Assembly: GCA_011170285.1 (NCBI GenBank)
Contig: DUEE01000026.1
Coordinates: 19,959 to 83,958 of the forward strand
Source: Dehalococcoidia bacterium
Lineage (GTDB): Bacteria; Chloroflexota; Dehalococcoidia; Dehalococcoidales; W498
DNA length: 64,000 nucleotides
Direction of reading: 5' to 3'
The notes under the pieces: generated by a model
Seen by the model: the letters and a program-made list of their open reading frames with translations, nothing else
Database searches by the model: none
What the model was told of the DNA's origin: nothing
Shown here: positions 16,929 through 26,186 of the stretch, in pieces
Layout: every line of letters starts with the position of its first letter
How positions within the stretch are numbered: the stretch's first letter is position 1
Made by a program: the position numbers and the translations under genes

Positions 16929-17022
16929 TTTACTATCCTCGTTGCCGGACACCGCACAATATTGCGTTGAATTTTAATCAAATTTCCTCTATAATTTGCT
17001 CAGTTAGTTCCGTGGTAGGTAG

Positions 17023-17799
17023 ATGAGCCGACTTATAGATAAATTTAATTGGGTTTCACAAACTGCGCCCCAGGCTATGGGATTTGGGGCGATGCAACAG
17101 GTATTACCCAAGCCAAGAATGTTGCTTATTGCTGATTTTGCTCAGGCTAATATTGACGGGTTGGCTGATTATATGGCTGGGGCTGATGCTGGACTATTTC
17201 ACATTTCCAATTTGAGCGAAGGGGTTAAAACCCTTGGGGAAAAATGTCAGGTTTTGTCTGATATTCCCTGGGGTGGCTGGCTAAGAGATGTTGGGCAGGT
17301 AGGGATGACACAAATGGTAGAAGCTGGTTGCGATTTTGCCGTCTTTCCACTAGCCGATACTCCGCTGTCAATACTTCAAGATAATAAACTGAGTAAGATT
17401 TTGCAGGTAGAGGCATCGCTTAGTGGGAGCTTGTTAAGAGCTGTTGATATGTTACCTGTAGATGCGGTGCTTACTAGTGGCGAGCAGGAGGGGGAGTATT
17501 TTCTCACCTGGTATCACCTCATGCTTTTTCAGCGCTTCGCTGATTTGTTGACTAAACCCCTGTTAGTCCCTGTGCCATCAAATGTAACGGCTAATGAACT
17601 TCAGATTCTATGGGAAACAGGGGTAGACGGAGTGATGGTAAAAGTAGGGGTTGGACAACCTGAAGGGAGATTAAGGGAATTGCGCCAGGCAATTGACAAA
17701 CTAACCTTCACATCACGGCGCAAGTGGGGAAGGGCAGATGCTTTGCTACCTTATATTGCTGGAGAGAGACATATAGTGGCTGAAGAGGAAGATGAGTAG
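17023..17799 (+). CDS. Conserved hypothetical protein, possible TIM-barrel
   Basis: 258-aa soluble protein, function not recognised. Alternating hydrophobic strands with helix-like stretches (MLLIADFAQANIDGL, AGLFHISNLSEG, CDFAVFPLADTPLSIL, VDGVMVKVGVG) suggest a beta/alpha barrel. The last ~35 residues are charged and end EEEDE. The start is ATG 17023 in the divergent gap with the response regulator; no strong Shine-Dalgarno is visible. No catalytic motif could be assigned. Confidence 0.6.
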   Translation: MSRLIDKFNWVSQTAPQAMGFGAMQQVLPKPRMLLIADFAQANIDGLADYMAGADAGLFHISNLSEGVKTLGEKCQVLSDIPWGGWLRDVGQVGMTQMVEAGCDFAVFPLADTPLSILQDNKLSKILQVEASLSGSLLRAVDMLPVDAVLTSGEQEGEYFLTWYHLMLFQRFADLLTKPLLVPVPSNVTANELQILWETGVDGVMVKVGVGQPEGRLRELRQAIDKLTFTSRRKWGRADALLPYIAGERHIVAEEEDE

Positions 17800-17827
17800 C
17801 TCTATCATAGCAGCTAAATAAGGGGAA

Positions 17828-18489
17828 TTATTTCCTAACTAGTCTCCTTATCAGGGTGAGTTCATCTATAACCAGTCTGGGCATAAGGAAGTTCCGCCTT
17901 ATAATTACTTTACATTCTTGCCCCAACCTTTTGCAAATTACTGGATTCTCTAATAGGTACACTGTTTTTTCAGCACACTCCTCTGCGCTATCTACCAGAT
18001 AATTACTGAGGTTACCAGGCATTTTCATCGGAATACCACCAGTATTACCAGCTATCACTGGTGTCTCTTTTCATAAAGCCTCAGCTACCACCAAGCCAAA
18101 GCCTTCCCTAAGCGACTTTTAGATAACTAGGTCGCTGGCTCTCTGAAATGCATTGACCTCAATATTGCCCACTCCGGTTAGATTGGAATAGACAATAATG
18201 TCTTTATCTTTATTTGCCTCTTCGCAGGGACGCAAGAATTGCCATACTAAGTTATCTGGCTCTGATCTGTCCACATGACAGCGCCATATCCATTTGGCTT
18301 TACTATGTGGTGAATAGTAGCGTAGAGCGGCGGGTTGAGAGTCATTTACAAGGGGGTCGAATTGATGTGGCACAAGCGTAGTCCTCTTAGCTCTTCTCCA
18401 AGATTTGCCACCTCATCAATAAACTCCCTGTATTCAATCAAGCGATATTTGTCTATATTACCTGCTCCCAGAGAGACTTTATGTAGCAT
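17828..18489 (-). pseudogene. treT: Trehalose synthase-like GT4 glycosyltransferase pseudogene
   Basis: Pieces of a GT4 enzyme of the TreT type occur in order on the minus strand. An N-terminal part reads GNIDKYRLIEYREFIDEVAN and then LRGLRLCHINST. A central part reads KAKWIWRCHVDRSEPDN. A C-terminal part reads GVGNIEVNAFQRASDLVI, then after a stop SLREGFGLVVAEAL, another stop, and VIAGNTGGIPM in ORF 17828-18058. There are at least two in-frame stops, a frame change and a large internal deletion (the family is about 400 residues). It is non-functional. Confidence 0.8.
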
Positions 18490-18547
18490 TCAAACACCAC
18501 GCATGTATTTAGGTATATTGTTAAGTAGTCCTATGTAGCCTAAATGA

Positions 18548-19687
18548 CTATGACTGCAAGCGTTGCCATAATTTACCTTCAGTAGTAATAGCCGGAGCGA
18601 TTACCATTTCAACTTGATGCATGTCCTGGATGGTAAGTGCCCCACAGGTGCCCATTGCGGTGCGCAGAGCCCCGACGAGGTTCTGACTGCCATCGGTAAC
18701 TGAAGTGGGTCCGAACAGGATTTGCTCCAGCGTACCAGCGGTTCCAACCTTTATTCGGGTCCCTCTGGGTAGTGCTGGGTGGGGATGGGACATACCCCAA
18801 TGATAACCTAGCCCCGGTGCCTCTTCAGCTTGGGCAAAAATGGAGCCCAACATTACGGCATCAGCGCCGGCAGCGAAGGCTTTGCACAAGTCTCCACCAT
18901 TACTAATCCCGCCATCGGTAATTATTGGCACATACCTACCCGACTGGCGTAGGTATTCATCTCTAGCCGCGGCACAATCCATGGTAGCTGTTACTTGCGG
19001 GACGCCGATACCAAGTACTTGTCTAGTAGTGCAAGCAGCGCCTGGTCCTACCCCTACCAAAACCCCGGAGATTCCGTTTCGCATAATCTCTAAACAAGCG
19101 CCGTAGCTTACACAATTACCAACCACAATAGGCATTGGTATGGACTCGCGAAGCTCGGAGAAAATTAATCCGCGGTAGCTTTTGGATATGTGACGGGTAG
19201 TGGTAACGGTGGACTGGACTACAAATATATCAGCTCCAGCTTCAGCAGTTATCGGAGCGAAGCGTTTAGTATTAGCTGGTGCCACCGAAACAGCACACAC
19301 ATCTCCTGACTTTTTAATCGCTTCAATTCGTTTGCCAATAAGGTTCTCCTTAATCGGCTGTGAGTAGATTTTCTGAAGAAGGGGGGTGACTTCGGCATTG
19401 GATGCTTGAGCAATTTCAGTCAACACTTCTTTGGGATTGTTGTATCGGGTTTGTACCCCCTCCAAATTAAGAACAGCTAGCCCACCTAGCTTACCCAGTA
19501 GGCTAGCAAAGTTGACATCAGTTACTGCATCCATTGCTGAAGCCATAATGGGGATAGCGAAGGTGAAGCCCTCTATTTTAAAATCAATGTTTGTCTGGTC
19601 TGGGTTAGCAGTTATATCTCCAGGGACTATGGCCACTTCATCAAATCCTAAGGAACGACGAAGTTGCTTAAATTGGTGAATAGCCAT
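18548..19687 (-). CDS. guaB3: IMP dehydrogenase family protein, GuaB3 type
   Basis: 379-aa TIM-barrel protein related to IMP dehydrogenase, which oxidises IMP to XMP for GMP synthesis. The two CBS domains of ordinary GuaB are absent, as in the GuaB3 group of actinobacteria and Chloroflexota. The active-site loop is GVGPGAACTTRQVLGIGVPQ with the catalytic cysteine; phosphate loops appear in IITDGGISNGGDL and ADAVMLGSIFAQ. ATG 19687 follows a strong AGGAGGG, and a promoter lies upstream. Whether it replaces GuaB cannot be told without the rest of the genome. Confidence 0.9.
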   Translation of the reverse strand: MAIHQFKQLRRSLGFDEVAIVPGDITANPDQTNIDFKIEGFTFAIPIMASAMDAVTDVNFASLLGKLGGLAVLNLEGVQTRYNNPKEVLTEIAQASNAEVTPLLQKIYSQPIKENLIGKRIEAIKKSGDVCAVSVAPANTKRFAPITAEAGADIFVVQSTVTTTRHISKSYRGLIFSELRESIPMPIVVGNCVSYGACLEIMRNGISGVLVGVGPGAACTTRQVLGIGVPQVTATMDCAAARDEYLRQSGRYVPIITDGGISNGGDLCKAFAAGADAVMLGSIFAQAEEAPGLGYHWGMSHPHPALPRGTRIKVGTAGTLEQILFGPTSVTDGSQNLVGALRTAMGTCGALTIQDMHQVEMVIAPAITTEGKLWQRLQS

Positions 19688-19711
19688 TTTAGTATCCCTC
19701 CTTGACTAGAA

Positions 19712-19741
19712 ACTATATCAAAAGCATAAGTTCAAAGTCAA
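19712..19741 (-). promoter_or_regulatory. Promoter of guaB3
   Basis: On the minus strand TTGACT (19741-19736), 18 bases, then TATAGT (19717-19712), about 25 bases before the guaB3 start. The remaining part of the 19688-19920 gap shows no gene. Confidence 0.65.
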
Positions 19742-19920
19742 TAAACCAACATTTCATCAGACATCTAAACAGTGTGTTAAATAAGGTGAAGAGTCGGCTA
19801 CGAGAAGGAAATAAGGGGAGAAACGAGAGCTATTCAAGAGTAGTATATTTTCTCAAGATGACTGAGATACCTGCCAATTGGAAATAGACAAAGTCAATCG
19901 GGGTTCTCCGATGGGAAGTA

Positions 19921-20331
19921 TTATTGAACCGGGAATGTAAAGTGATGGGGCTGCGGATACCTCGACTTCAAGACCTCAGTAAGGGCTATGTTTTCCAGGA
20001 ACTTTTCCAAATTGTTATGGAGTTCTTCAAATATAACCGATACCAAACATGATGGTCGCCTGGGGCACACATCCAAACCCAAACAGCACTTTCTCACCAC
20101 CACTGGCCCCTGGATGGCATCTACCGTCTGTAGGAGGGTGATTTGGGTCGGACTGCGAGCTAATATAAAGCCGCCCTGAGACCCCCTGTAGCCCTCAAGC
20201 AATTCCGCCTTGGTTAATTTCCGAAGGATTTTGTGGGCGAAGTCATTGGGTATGTCCTGGGCTTTGGCCAATACTTTTACCGCCACTGGCTCCTCTTTGC
20301 GGCGTATGGCCAGGTAGACCAGTGCCCGCAT
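19921..20331 (-). CDS. Rrf2 family regulator with Fe-S cysteine motif; native start codon apparently lost
   Basis: Winged-helix repressor of the Rrf2/IscR family. It has a DNA-binding N-terminus (LAKAQDIPNDFAHKILRKLTKAELLEGYRGSQGGF) and three cysteines spaced C-x5-C-x5-C in CCLGLDVCPRRPSC, the family's iron-sulfur ligand pattern. The track begins at an internal ATG (MRALVYLA). The conserved N-terminal helix continues upstream in frame (ELIRKDTDYA) to a TAG at 20368-20370, with no ATG, GTG or TTG in between. The gene may be a recent pseudogene, start at a rare codon, or produce a form lacking the first ~10 residues. Confidence 0.75.
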   Translation of the reverse strand: MRALVYLAIRRKEEPVAVKVLAKAQDIPNDFAHKILRKLTKAELLEGYRGSQGGFILARSPTQITLLQTVDAIQGPVVVRKCCLGLDVCPRRPSCLVSVIFEELHNNLEKFLENIALTEVLKSRYPQPHHFTFPVQ

Positions 20332-20406
20332 CGCGTAGTCCGTATCCTTCCTGATTAGCTCCGCGTTCTATACCTGTATCCCAAGAAATTGTGCTGCGGT
20401 GTCGAT

Positions 20407-20427
20407 ATTGGACTATAACAGTCTAAT
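20407..20427. promoter_or_regulatory. IscR-like palindromic operator
   Basis: The core GACTATAACAGTC (20411-20423) fits the IscR type-1 core GACTRWWWYAGTC at every position and is flanked by ATTG/CTAAT, extending the dyad. It lies 46-76 bases upstream of the Rrf2 frame and 135 bases before rsmI. It is most simply the regulator's own operator. Confidence 0.6.
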
Positions 20428-20529
20428 ATCTTCGCTTGGTCAAGTGCCCGAACTTCAGCTAAATGCTTTATTAGCCTCACTCTCTAGAAAGTCTCCTTGC
20501 CATTGTAGACGCATAACTGAGGTATAGGT

Positions 20530-20535
20530 TATAAT
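20530..20535 (+). promoter_or_regulatory. Probable -10 element for rsmI
   Basis: TATAAT 26 bases before the rsmI ATG. No good -35 lies at 16-18 bases, so the assignment is tentative. Confidence 0.35.
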
Positions 20536-20561
20536 AGATACCTTGAGGAAGATATAAGGCG

Positions 20562-21383
20562 ATGTCCTCTCTTTATGTGGTGGCTACCCCTATTGGTAAC
20601 CTGGAGGATATTTCATTACGCGCCCTTCGTATCCTGCGTGAGGTGAAGCTTATTGCCGCTGAGGACACCCGCAGGACGAAGCGGCTACTTAATGCTTATG
20701 ATATTAATACGCCTATGACCAGCTATCATGAACGCAATAAGTGGACTAAACTGGATTACATTTTAAGTTACCTCAAAGATGGGGATGTGGCTTTGGTTTC
20801 AGATGCTGGAATGCCAGGCATATCTGACCCTGGCTATGAACTGATTGTGACAGCTAACCAGCGAGGTATTCCGATAGTTCCTATTCCTGGAGCTTCCGTG
20901 GTGGTTACTGCTCTGGTTGTTTCCGGATTGTCTGCAGAGCGGTTTACCTACATGGGCTTTCTGCCCCGCAAGACTAATGACAGGCAGCGTCTTTTAGAAT
21001 CTGTGGCTGGTGAATATGGCACTGTTGTGGTCTTAGAAACCCCTCATCGACTACTGGCTGCGCTAAATGACATACTACTTGTTCTCGGGGATAGGGAACT
21101 AGCTGTTTGTCGAGAGCTTACCAAGCTTCACGAAGAGGTTTTTCGGGGGAAGGTGAGCCAAGCCATAGACCACTTCACTGAGCCAAGGGGTGAGTTCACT
21201 CTGGTTATTGAAGGCAAGAGAATTGAGGCAAAACCCCAGTTGAGTGAAGAGATTGAGCGTGAGCTACAATATATGTACTGTACCGGGATGACTGCCAAAG
21301 AGGCAATAGCCAGTATAGCTGAAAAAACAGGGATATCAAAGCGGGAGTTGTATCGAGCCTGGCTGAGGATAGGTAAAGCTTAA
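20562..21383 (+). CDS. rsmI: 16S rRNA (cytidine-1402-2'-O)-methyltransferase
   Basis: SAM-dependent methyltransferase of the tetrapyrrole-methylase fold that modifies C1402 in the ribosomal decoding centre. Characteristic blocks are present: LYVVATPIGNLEDISLRAL at the N-terminus, AAEDTRRTKRLL, ALVSDAGMPGISDPGYELI and VPIPGASVVVTAL. The C-terminal ~50 residues (LSEEIERELQYMYCTGMTAK) form the small helical RsmI-HTH extension. Length of 273 aa is normal. It probably leads the operon with the small CxxC protein, metG and the prenyl synthase, all closely spaced on the same strand. Confidence 0.95.
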   Translation: MSSLYVVATPIGNLEDISLRALRILREVKLIAAEDTRRTKRLLNAYDINTPMTSYHERNKWTKLDYILSYLKDGDVALVSDAGMPGISDPGYELIVTANQRGIPIVPIPGASVVVTALVVSGLSAERFTYMGFLPRKTNDRQRLLESVAGEYGTVVVLETPHRLLAALNDILLVLGDRELAVCRELTKLHEEVFRGKVSQAIDHFTEPRGEFTLVIEGKRIEAKPQLSEEIERELQYMYCTGMTAKEAIASIAEKTGISKRELYRAWLRIGKA

Positions 21384-21407
21384 GCAGGATGTAAAAGGAG
21401 GTCAGTA

Positions 21408-21626
21408 ATGCGTAGCGGTTGTATAGCAATTGGCGAGGTTTGTTGCGATGGGTGCGGTCGCATTATGAGGCACCCAGAACGCTATTTAGCCATCAACGAA
21501 ACAGATGGGGTTGAAGTGGAAGAGGGAAAGACATTGCGCTATTGCGCGGAGTGTAGTCTAAGCCGGGGTTATGCTCGTTATGAAGAAGAAAAGGGCGAAT
21601 GGATACTCACTTTCTTCCCTAAGTAA
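21408..21626 (+). CDS. Small zinc-ribbon-like protein
   Basis: 72-aa protein with two CxxC pairs (VCCDGCGRIMRHPERY and RYCAECSLSRGY), a likely zinc-binding site. Family not recognised. It starts at ATG 21408 behind a strong AAAGGAGG. It is sandwiched between rsmI and metG, 24 and 33 bases from them, so it is probably co-transcribed with these translation-related genes. Confidence 0.75.
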   Translation: MRSGCIAIGEVCCDGCGRIMRHPERYLAINETDGVEVEEGKTLRYCAECSLSRGYARYEEEKGEWILTFFPK

Positions 21627-21659
21627 ATACAAGGCGGTTTATTATCCAAGAGGTAGCTA

Positions 21660-23402
21660 ATGAGTGAAAGAATTTTTATTGGGGTGGCTTGGCCTTATGC
21701 TAATAGTCCATTACATCTAGGTCAAATTGCTGGAGCCTATTTACCACCTGACATATTCGCCCGCTACCACCGCACTAAAGGTAATGATGTACTAATGGTA
21801 TCGGGCTCAGACCAACATGGCACACCGATAACTATCAAGGCTGACCAAGAGGGGAAGAAACCTGAGCAAATAGCCACCCAATATCATCACCAGTTTCTTG
21901 ACTCATGGCAGAAGCTAGGCATTTCCTTTGACTTATTTACCACCACCAGCACTGCTAATCACACCGAGGTTGCCCAAAATATCTTCCTCACCCTTCTTGA
22001 TAAAGGCTATCTTTATAAGGCTAGTGTGGCACAAGCCTTTTGTTATCACTGCCAGCGCTTTTTGCCTGACCGCTATGTTGAGGGCACCTGTCCTTACTGT
22101 GGCTTTATCGGAGCACGAGGTGACCAGTGTGATGAGTGCGGTAAGCCACTAAACGCTGCTGAGCTGGTTGACCCCTATTGCCGCATATGTGGCACCCCGC
22201 CTCAGTTTAATGATTCGGAGCACTTCTTTCTTAGACTCTCTGCCTTCAGAGAGCAACTCCTAGCCTGGGTGAGGGGGCAGACTCACTGGAGACCGAATGT
22301 GCTCAACTTTACTATGAGCTATCTGGAGGGAGGGCTGAAGGACAGGGCTATTACCCGCGATATAGAGTGGGGAATCCCCGTACCACTTGATGGCTTTAAG
22401 GGTAAATGTCTCTATGTGTGGTTTGAAGCGGTTATTGGTTACCTCTCAGCGAGCAAGGAGTGGGCTAAGTCTGGTGGAGATGAAGAAAAATGGCGCTCTT
22501 TCTGGCAGAGTGAAGTAAAGAGCTATTATTTTATTGGTAAGGATAATATTCCCTTTCATACCATTATCTGGCCAGCAATGCTGATGGGCTACGGTGATCT
22601 TAATCTACCTTATGATGTGCCGGCCAACGAATACCTAACTATCGAAGGAAGAAAACTTTCTAGCAGTCGTAACTGGGCAGTCTGGCTACCTGACTATCTA
22701 TCCCGTTACGCTCCTGACCCGTTACGTTATTTATTATCAATAAATATGCCGGAAACAGGAGATACTGACTTCTCCTGGCGTGAGTTTGTTCGTCGTAACA
22801 ATGATGAGCTGGTGGCTACTTATGGAAACTTGGTTCATCGAGTGCTCACCTTTGTCTATAAAAACTTTGACGGCTGCGTACCCAGGCATAGTAAGTATGA
22901 TGACATTCACGAATATCTGGATAACTTCGGTAAAGATATGAGCGCCGATTATTTAAATAAAATAACAGATGACCTTAGTTTAAATCTTCTTGAAAGCGCA
23001 AAGAAATTGTTTTTTGTAAAAGTTGACGATAATATTTCACAGTGTCATTTTAGGCAAGCAATAATGTGGGCTATGCGTCTCGCTCAAGCTACAAACCGCT
23101 ATTTGGAAGAGAAGTCTCCCTGGAAGGTGATTAAAGAAGATAGGCAGGCAGCCGCCGACTCTCTATACGTGGCTCTTTGCCTAATTTCCCTCCTGAAAAC
23201 AGTGCTTTATCCCTTCTTACCCTTCAGCTCTCAGAAGTTACATGAGTTACTTGGTTTTGAGGGCAGTGTAGAAGAAGATGGCTGGCGGCTACATTCTCCA
23301 TCGCCAGGACAAAGGTTACTTCCTCCTGAGCCCCTGTTTTCTAAATTGGATGAAGGGTTGGTAGAAGAAGAGACTAATCGGCTGGGTTTACCTGATAGTT
23401 AA
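21660..23402 (+). CDS. metG: Methionyl-tRNA synthetase
   Basis: Class I synthetase charging tRNA-Met. The HIGH-type motif is in YANSPLHLGQIAGAYLPPDI, followed by GSDQHGTPI. The connective domain has zinc knuckles (CPYCGFIGARGDQCDECGKPL and YCRICG). The KMSKS loop appears as RKLSSSRNWAVW. The anticodon-binding helical domain fills the C-terminus. The 580-aa length lacks the EMAP-II dimerisation domain found in E. coli MetG, as in several bacteria. The start is ATG 21660 with AGAGGTAG upstream. It belongs to the rsmI operon. Confidence 0.96.
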   Translation: MSERIFIGVAWPYANSPLHLGQIAGAYLPPDIFARYHRTKGNDVLMVSGSDQHGTPITIKADQEGKKPEQIATQYHHQFLDSWQKLGISFDLFTTTSTANHTEVAQNIFLTLLDKGYLYKASVAQAFCYHCQRFLPDRYVEGTCPYCGFIGARGDQCDECGKPLNAAELVDPYCRICGTPPQFNDSEHFFLRLSAFREQLLAWVRGQTHWRPNVLNFTMSYLEGGLKDRAITRDIEWGIPVPLDGFKGKCLYVWFEAVIGYLSASKEWAKSGGDEEKWRSFWQSEVKSYYFIGKDNIPFHTIIWPAMLMGYGDLNLPYDVPANEYLTIEGRKLSSSRNWAVWLPDYLSRYAPDPLRYLLSINMPETGDTDFSWREFVRRNNDELVATYGNLVHRVLTFVYKNFDGCVPRHSKYDDIHEYLDNFGKDMSADYLNKITDDLSLNLLESAKKLFFVKVDDNISQCHFRQAIMWAMRLAQATNRYLEEKSPWKVIKEDRQAAADSLYVALCLISLLKTVLYPFLPFSSQKLHELLGFEGSVEEDGWRLHSPSPGQRLLPPEPLFSKLDEGLVEEETNRLGLPDS

Positions 23403-23412
23403 GGGAGGCATT

Positions 23413-24378
23413 TTGGAGCTAAGCACAATTTACCAGCCTATTGCGGAAGATTTAATCAAAGTAGAGGATAAGATACGCTCAGTTAGTAAGGTTGATTTTC
23501 GCTGGCTATCGGAGTTGATAAGCTATAGTTTGAGAGGTGGTGGCAAGGGAATTCGTCCAGCGTTTGTTCTCCTATCAGGTAAGTTTTATAACTACAACCT
23601 TGATTACCTTCTACCCATGGCTACAGCCGTTGAGGTTATGCATATGGCTACCTTGGTTCACGATGATGCCATTGATAAATCCCCGCTCCGCAGGGGTAGA
23701 CCAACGATAAATGAGTTGTGGGGTGAGGATAAAGCAGTACTCCTCGGGGACTACCTGTTTGCCAAAGCAGGGGAGTTTACAACTAACACTCAGAATCTGC
23801 GAGTAGTAAAGCTATTTACTCAAACCATTATGACTATTTCCAGCGGAGAGTTAAATCAAGCCCTCAATGCTTTTAACCTAGAACAAACTCGTCAGCACTA
23901 CTTGCAAAGGATTTCCAGTAAAACTGCCTCCCTTTTTTCTCTGGCTACAGAATCAGGGGCTATTTTAGGCCAAGCTCCGCAAGATTCAGTTGTAGTTCTA
24001 AAAGAGTATGGTTATAACCTTGGTATTTCCTTCCAAATTGTAGATGACATCCTGGACTTTATGGGAACCCAGGAGGAGTTGGGCAAGCCAATAGGTTCAG
24101 ATTTAACTCAAGGCACCCTTACCCTGCCTTCAATAATTCTTTTGGAGCGTTATCCTGAGGATAATCCAGTAAAGAGGCTCTTTCACAACAGGGATGAGTC
24201 GGAGAATATAAAACTAGCAATAGAATTAGTCCGTAATTCATCAATTATTGATGAATGCTATGCGATTGCCTCAGACTTTCGTGCCAGGGCTTGCTGTAAT
24301 CTTAATCTTTTACCAGATATTGACAGTCGCCCGGCATTAATGGAACTAGCAAATTATGTGGTTAATCGAAATAGGTAA
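23413..24378 (+). CDS. Polyprenyl diphosphate synthase (trans-isoprenyl)
   Basis: Condenses isopentenyl diphosphate units into all-trans prenyl chains used for quinones or lipid carriers. The first aspartate-rich motif reads LVHDDAIDKSPLRRGRPT and the second QIVDDILDFMGT; GGKGIRPAFVLLSG is the IPP-binding segment. 321 aa is normal. It starts at TTG 23413, ten bases after metG, with GGGAGG upstream. Chain length cannot be stated with certainty. A lipid-carrier role would link it to the polyprenyl-phosphate glycosyltransferases at 6-12 kb. Confidence 0.92.
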   Translation: MELSTIYQPIAEDLIKVEDKIRSVSKVDFRWLSELISYSLRGGGKGIRPAFVLLSGKFYNYNLDYLLPMATAVEVMHMATLVHDDAIDKSPLRRGRPTINELWGEDKAVLLGDYLFAKAGEFTTNTQNLRVVKLFTQTIMTISSGELNQALNAFNLEQTRQHYLQRISSKTASLFSLATESGAILGQAPQDSVVVLKEYGYNLGISFQIVDDILDFMGTQEELGKPIGSDLTQGTLTLPSIILLERYPEDNPVKRLFHNRDESENIKLAIELVRNSSIIDECYAIASDFRARACCNLNLLPDIDSRPALMELANYVVNRNR

Positions 24379-24408
24379 ACTGGGCTGCGCTCTAGTTCCG
24401 ATAGATTA

Positions 24409-24438
24409 TTGACACCGAATTTAGAGTTGATTTATAAT
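24409..24438 (+). promoter_or_regulatory. Promoter of the RamA-type activator operon
   Basis: TTGACA (24409-24414), 18 bases, TATAAT (24433-24438). It is a near-consensus promoter 72 bases before the start of the corrinoid activator. Confidence 0.75.
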
Positions 24439-24510
24439 TCTACTGTCCAAAGCGTAGATTTGCCGAGTTCCAGTGCAAAAGTGAATAATTTAGCTTAACA
24501 AGGAGGAGTT

Positions 24511-26160
24511 ATGGGAAAACTGGGGATAGCTCTTGATTTGGGTACGAGTGGCTTCAGAGGACAAGCTATTGATCTGGATGATAGTAACAAGATAATCTCA
24601 ACAGCCATTACCACCCGACACCCCATGCCAGGAGCCAATGTAATCGACCATCTACATTTTGCCCTGGAGGTGGGACTGGAAACGGCCCACGAGACAGTTA
24701 TGCACGCTGTCAATCGAGTTATAGACAACCTCAGAATTGACAAAAATGATGTGGTTCGCTTGGCTGTCTGCGGCAACCCCATTCAGCTTTCTCTTTTCAG
24801 AGAAATTGAGATAAGAGACTTGGCTTATGCCGGAAAACGAAAGCTTGAACTTCTCGGGGTGGTTCCGCCCAAAAGAGATGCCCTAGTAGTTAAAGCCTCG
24901 GATATCACAGGTCTTAACCTGCCGTCCAACATAGACATTTTAATACCACCAGCGGTTCGCCACGAAATCGGAGCCGACGCCCTGGCCATGATGATCCAGT
25001 CGCATGCTCTGGAAAAGGAAGAAATCGCTATTGTCACCGATTACGGTACTAACAACGAAATGTCCCTCATAGTAGAGGGTCAAGTCTATACCGGCTCTAC
25101 GGCTGCCGGGCCCGCTCTGGAAGGGCAACAAATTGAAGATGGACTGTTAGCCCTCCCTGGAGCCATCTCTGATGTCGTTTACCAGGGTCTTGGTGTTGAT
25201 ACCGGATTTCAGTGTTTTATCCTTGATCAGGATATGTATCCCCAAATGGGAGACCGGGTTGACCCTGATTCGGGAAAAGTCCTGGATAAAGGAGAGTTAG
25301 AGGCTGTGGGCATTACTGGTACCGGAGTGGTTGCCCTAATCAGCCAGGGACTAAATTGTGGTCTGATTTCACTTCCCAAAATCAATATAAGCAACGGTGA
25401 AATTAAACTTGCCAACGGCGTCAAGTTTACCAATCATGATGTTGAGGAGGCGGGTAAAGCTATCGGTGCGGTCAGGGCGGGGCACGTGACCCTTTGCCAA
25501 GCAGCCGGTATAGAGATGAGTCAAATAGAAACGGCTTATATGTCTGGTGCCTCTGGAACCTATGTTGATGCCCTTAAGGCTCAGCAAATAGGTATGGTAC
25601 CGGCTGGGGTTAAGCAAATTTTCCAGGTAGGTAACACCTCACTGGCTATGTCCAGGGATATGATCGCCAGCGAGAATGCACTGTGGGATATGCAAAAAAT
25701 GGCTACTGAATTACGCCAAACCCATATTATGTTTGCCGATTCTAAGGTTTTCGCTAAGGTTTACATCCTTGAACTTGCCTATTGGACTGAGGGTATGCCC
25801 TGGAAGGCCTATCAACAATTTCTTAAGAAATACGGCTTTTCACCCATGCAGGAGGTTGGCGATATTCCTCAGGTTATTAAGACTGTGGCGAGGGACATAC
25901 CAGACTTAGGGATTATGGGGCTGAAGATTATTCCTGACATCGGGGAGAGAAAAGAGATGCTTTTCGACGGCTGCATCGGCTGTGGGGATTGTGTCGAAGA
26001 GTGCCCTGAGGATGCTCTTTTTCAGAAGGATGACGATACCATCGTTATTGACCTGGCTCTATGTGATGGGGTGGCTTGTATGCGATGTGAAAGGGCATGC
26101 CCCGAAAAGGTGTTCAACTTGATTAAACTGCTTACTTCAGAAGCTAAGTCCAATCAATAA
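24511..26160 (+). CDS. ramA: RamA-type corrinoid protein reductive activator
   Basis: ATP-dependent iron-sulfur protein that reduces inactive Co(II) corrinoid proteins back to Co(I) for methyl transfer. The ASKHA-like body has phosphate loops LGIALDLGTSGFRGQAIDL, VTDYGTNNEMSL and STAAGPALEGQQ, plus AYMSGASGTYVDALKAQ. The C-terminus carries a two-cluster ferredoxin (CIGCGDCVEECPEDAL and CDGVACMRCERACP), the RamA arrangement rather than the N-terminal 2Fe-2S form of RACo. 549 aa matches RamA. Start is ATG 24511 with AAGGAGGAG. It probably serves the Mta set downstream. A second, different activator lies at 38094-40448. Confidence 0.9.
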   Translation: MGKLGIALDLGTSGFRGQAIDLDDSNKIISTAITTRHPMPGANVIDHLHFALEVGLETAHETVMHAVNRVIDNLRIDKNDVVRLAVCGNPIQLSLFREIEIRDLAYAGKRKLELLGVVPPKRDALVVKASDITGLNLPSNIDILIPPAVRHEIGADALAMMIQSHALEKEEIAIVTDYGTNNEMSLIVEGQVYTGSTAAGPALEGQQIEDGLLALPGAISDVVYQGLGVDTGFQCFILDQDMYPQMGDRVDPDSGKVLDKGELEAVGITGTGVVALISQGLNCGLISLPKINISNGEIKLANGVKFTNHDVEEAGKAIGAVRAGHVTLCQAAGIEMSQIETAYMSGASGTYVDALKAQQIGMVPAGVKQIFQVGNTSLAMSRDMIASENALWDMQKMATELRQTHIMFADSKVFAKVYILELAYWTEGMPWKAYQQFLKKYGFSPMQEVGDIPQVIKTVARDIPDLGIMGLKIIPDIGERKEMLFDGCIGCGDCVEECPEDALFQKDDDTIVIDLALCDGVACMRCERACPEKVFNLIKLLTSEAKSNQ

Positions 26161-26186
26161 AGTAGATGTTAATCGGCAGAGGATAA

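Noticed and set aside
24511-26160. Methyl-viologen/2-hydroxyglutaryl-CoA dehydratase activator instead of RamA
   Set aside because: The C-terminal two-cluster ferredoxin and the length fit RamA; dehydratase activators are about 260 residues.
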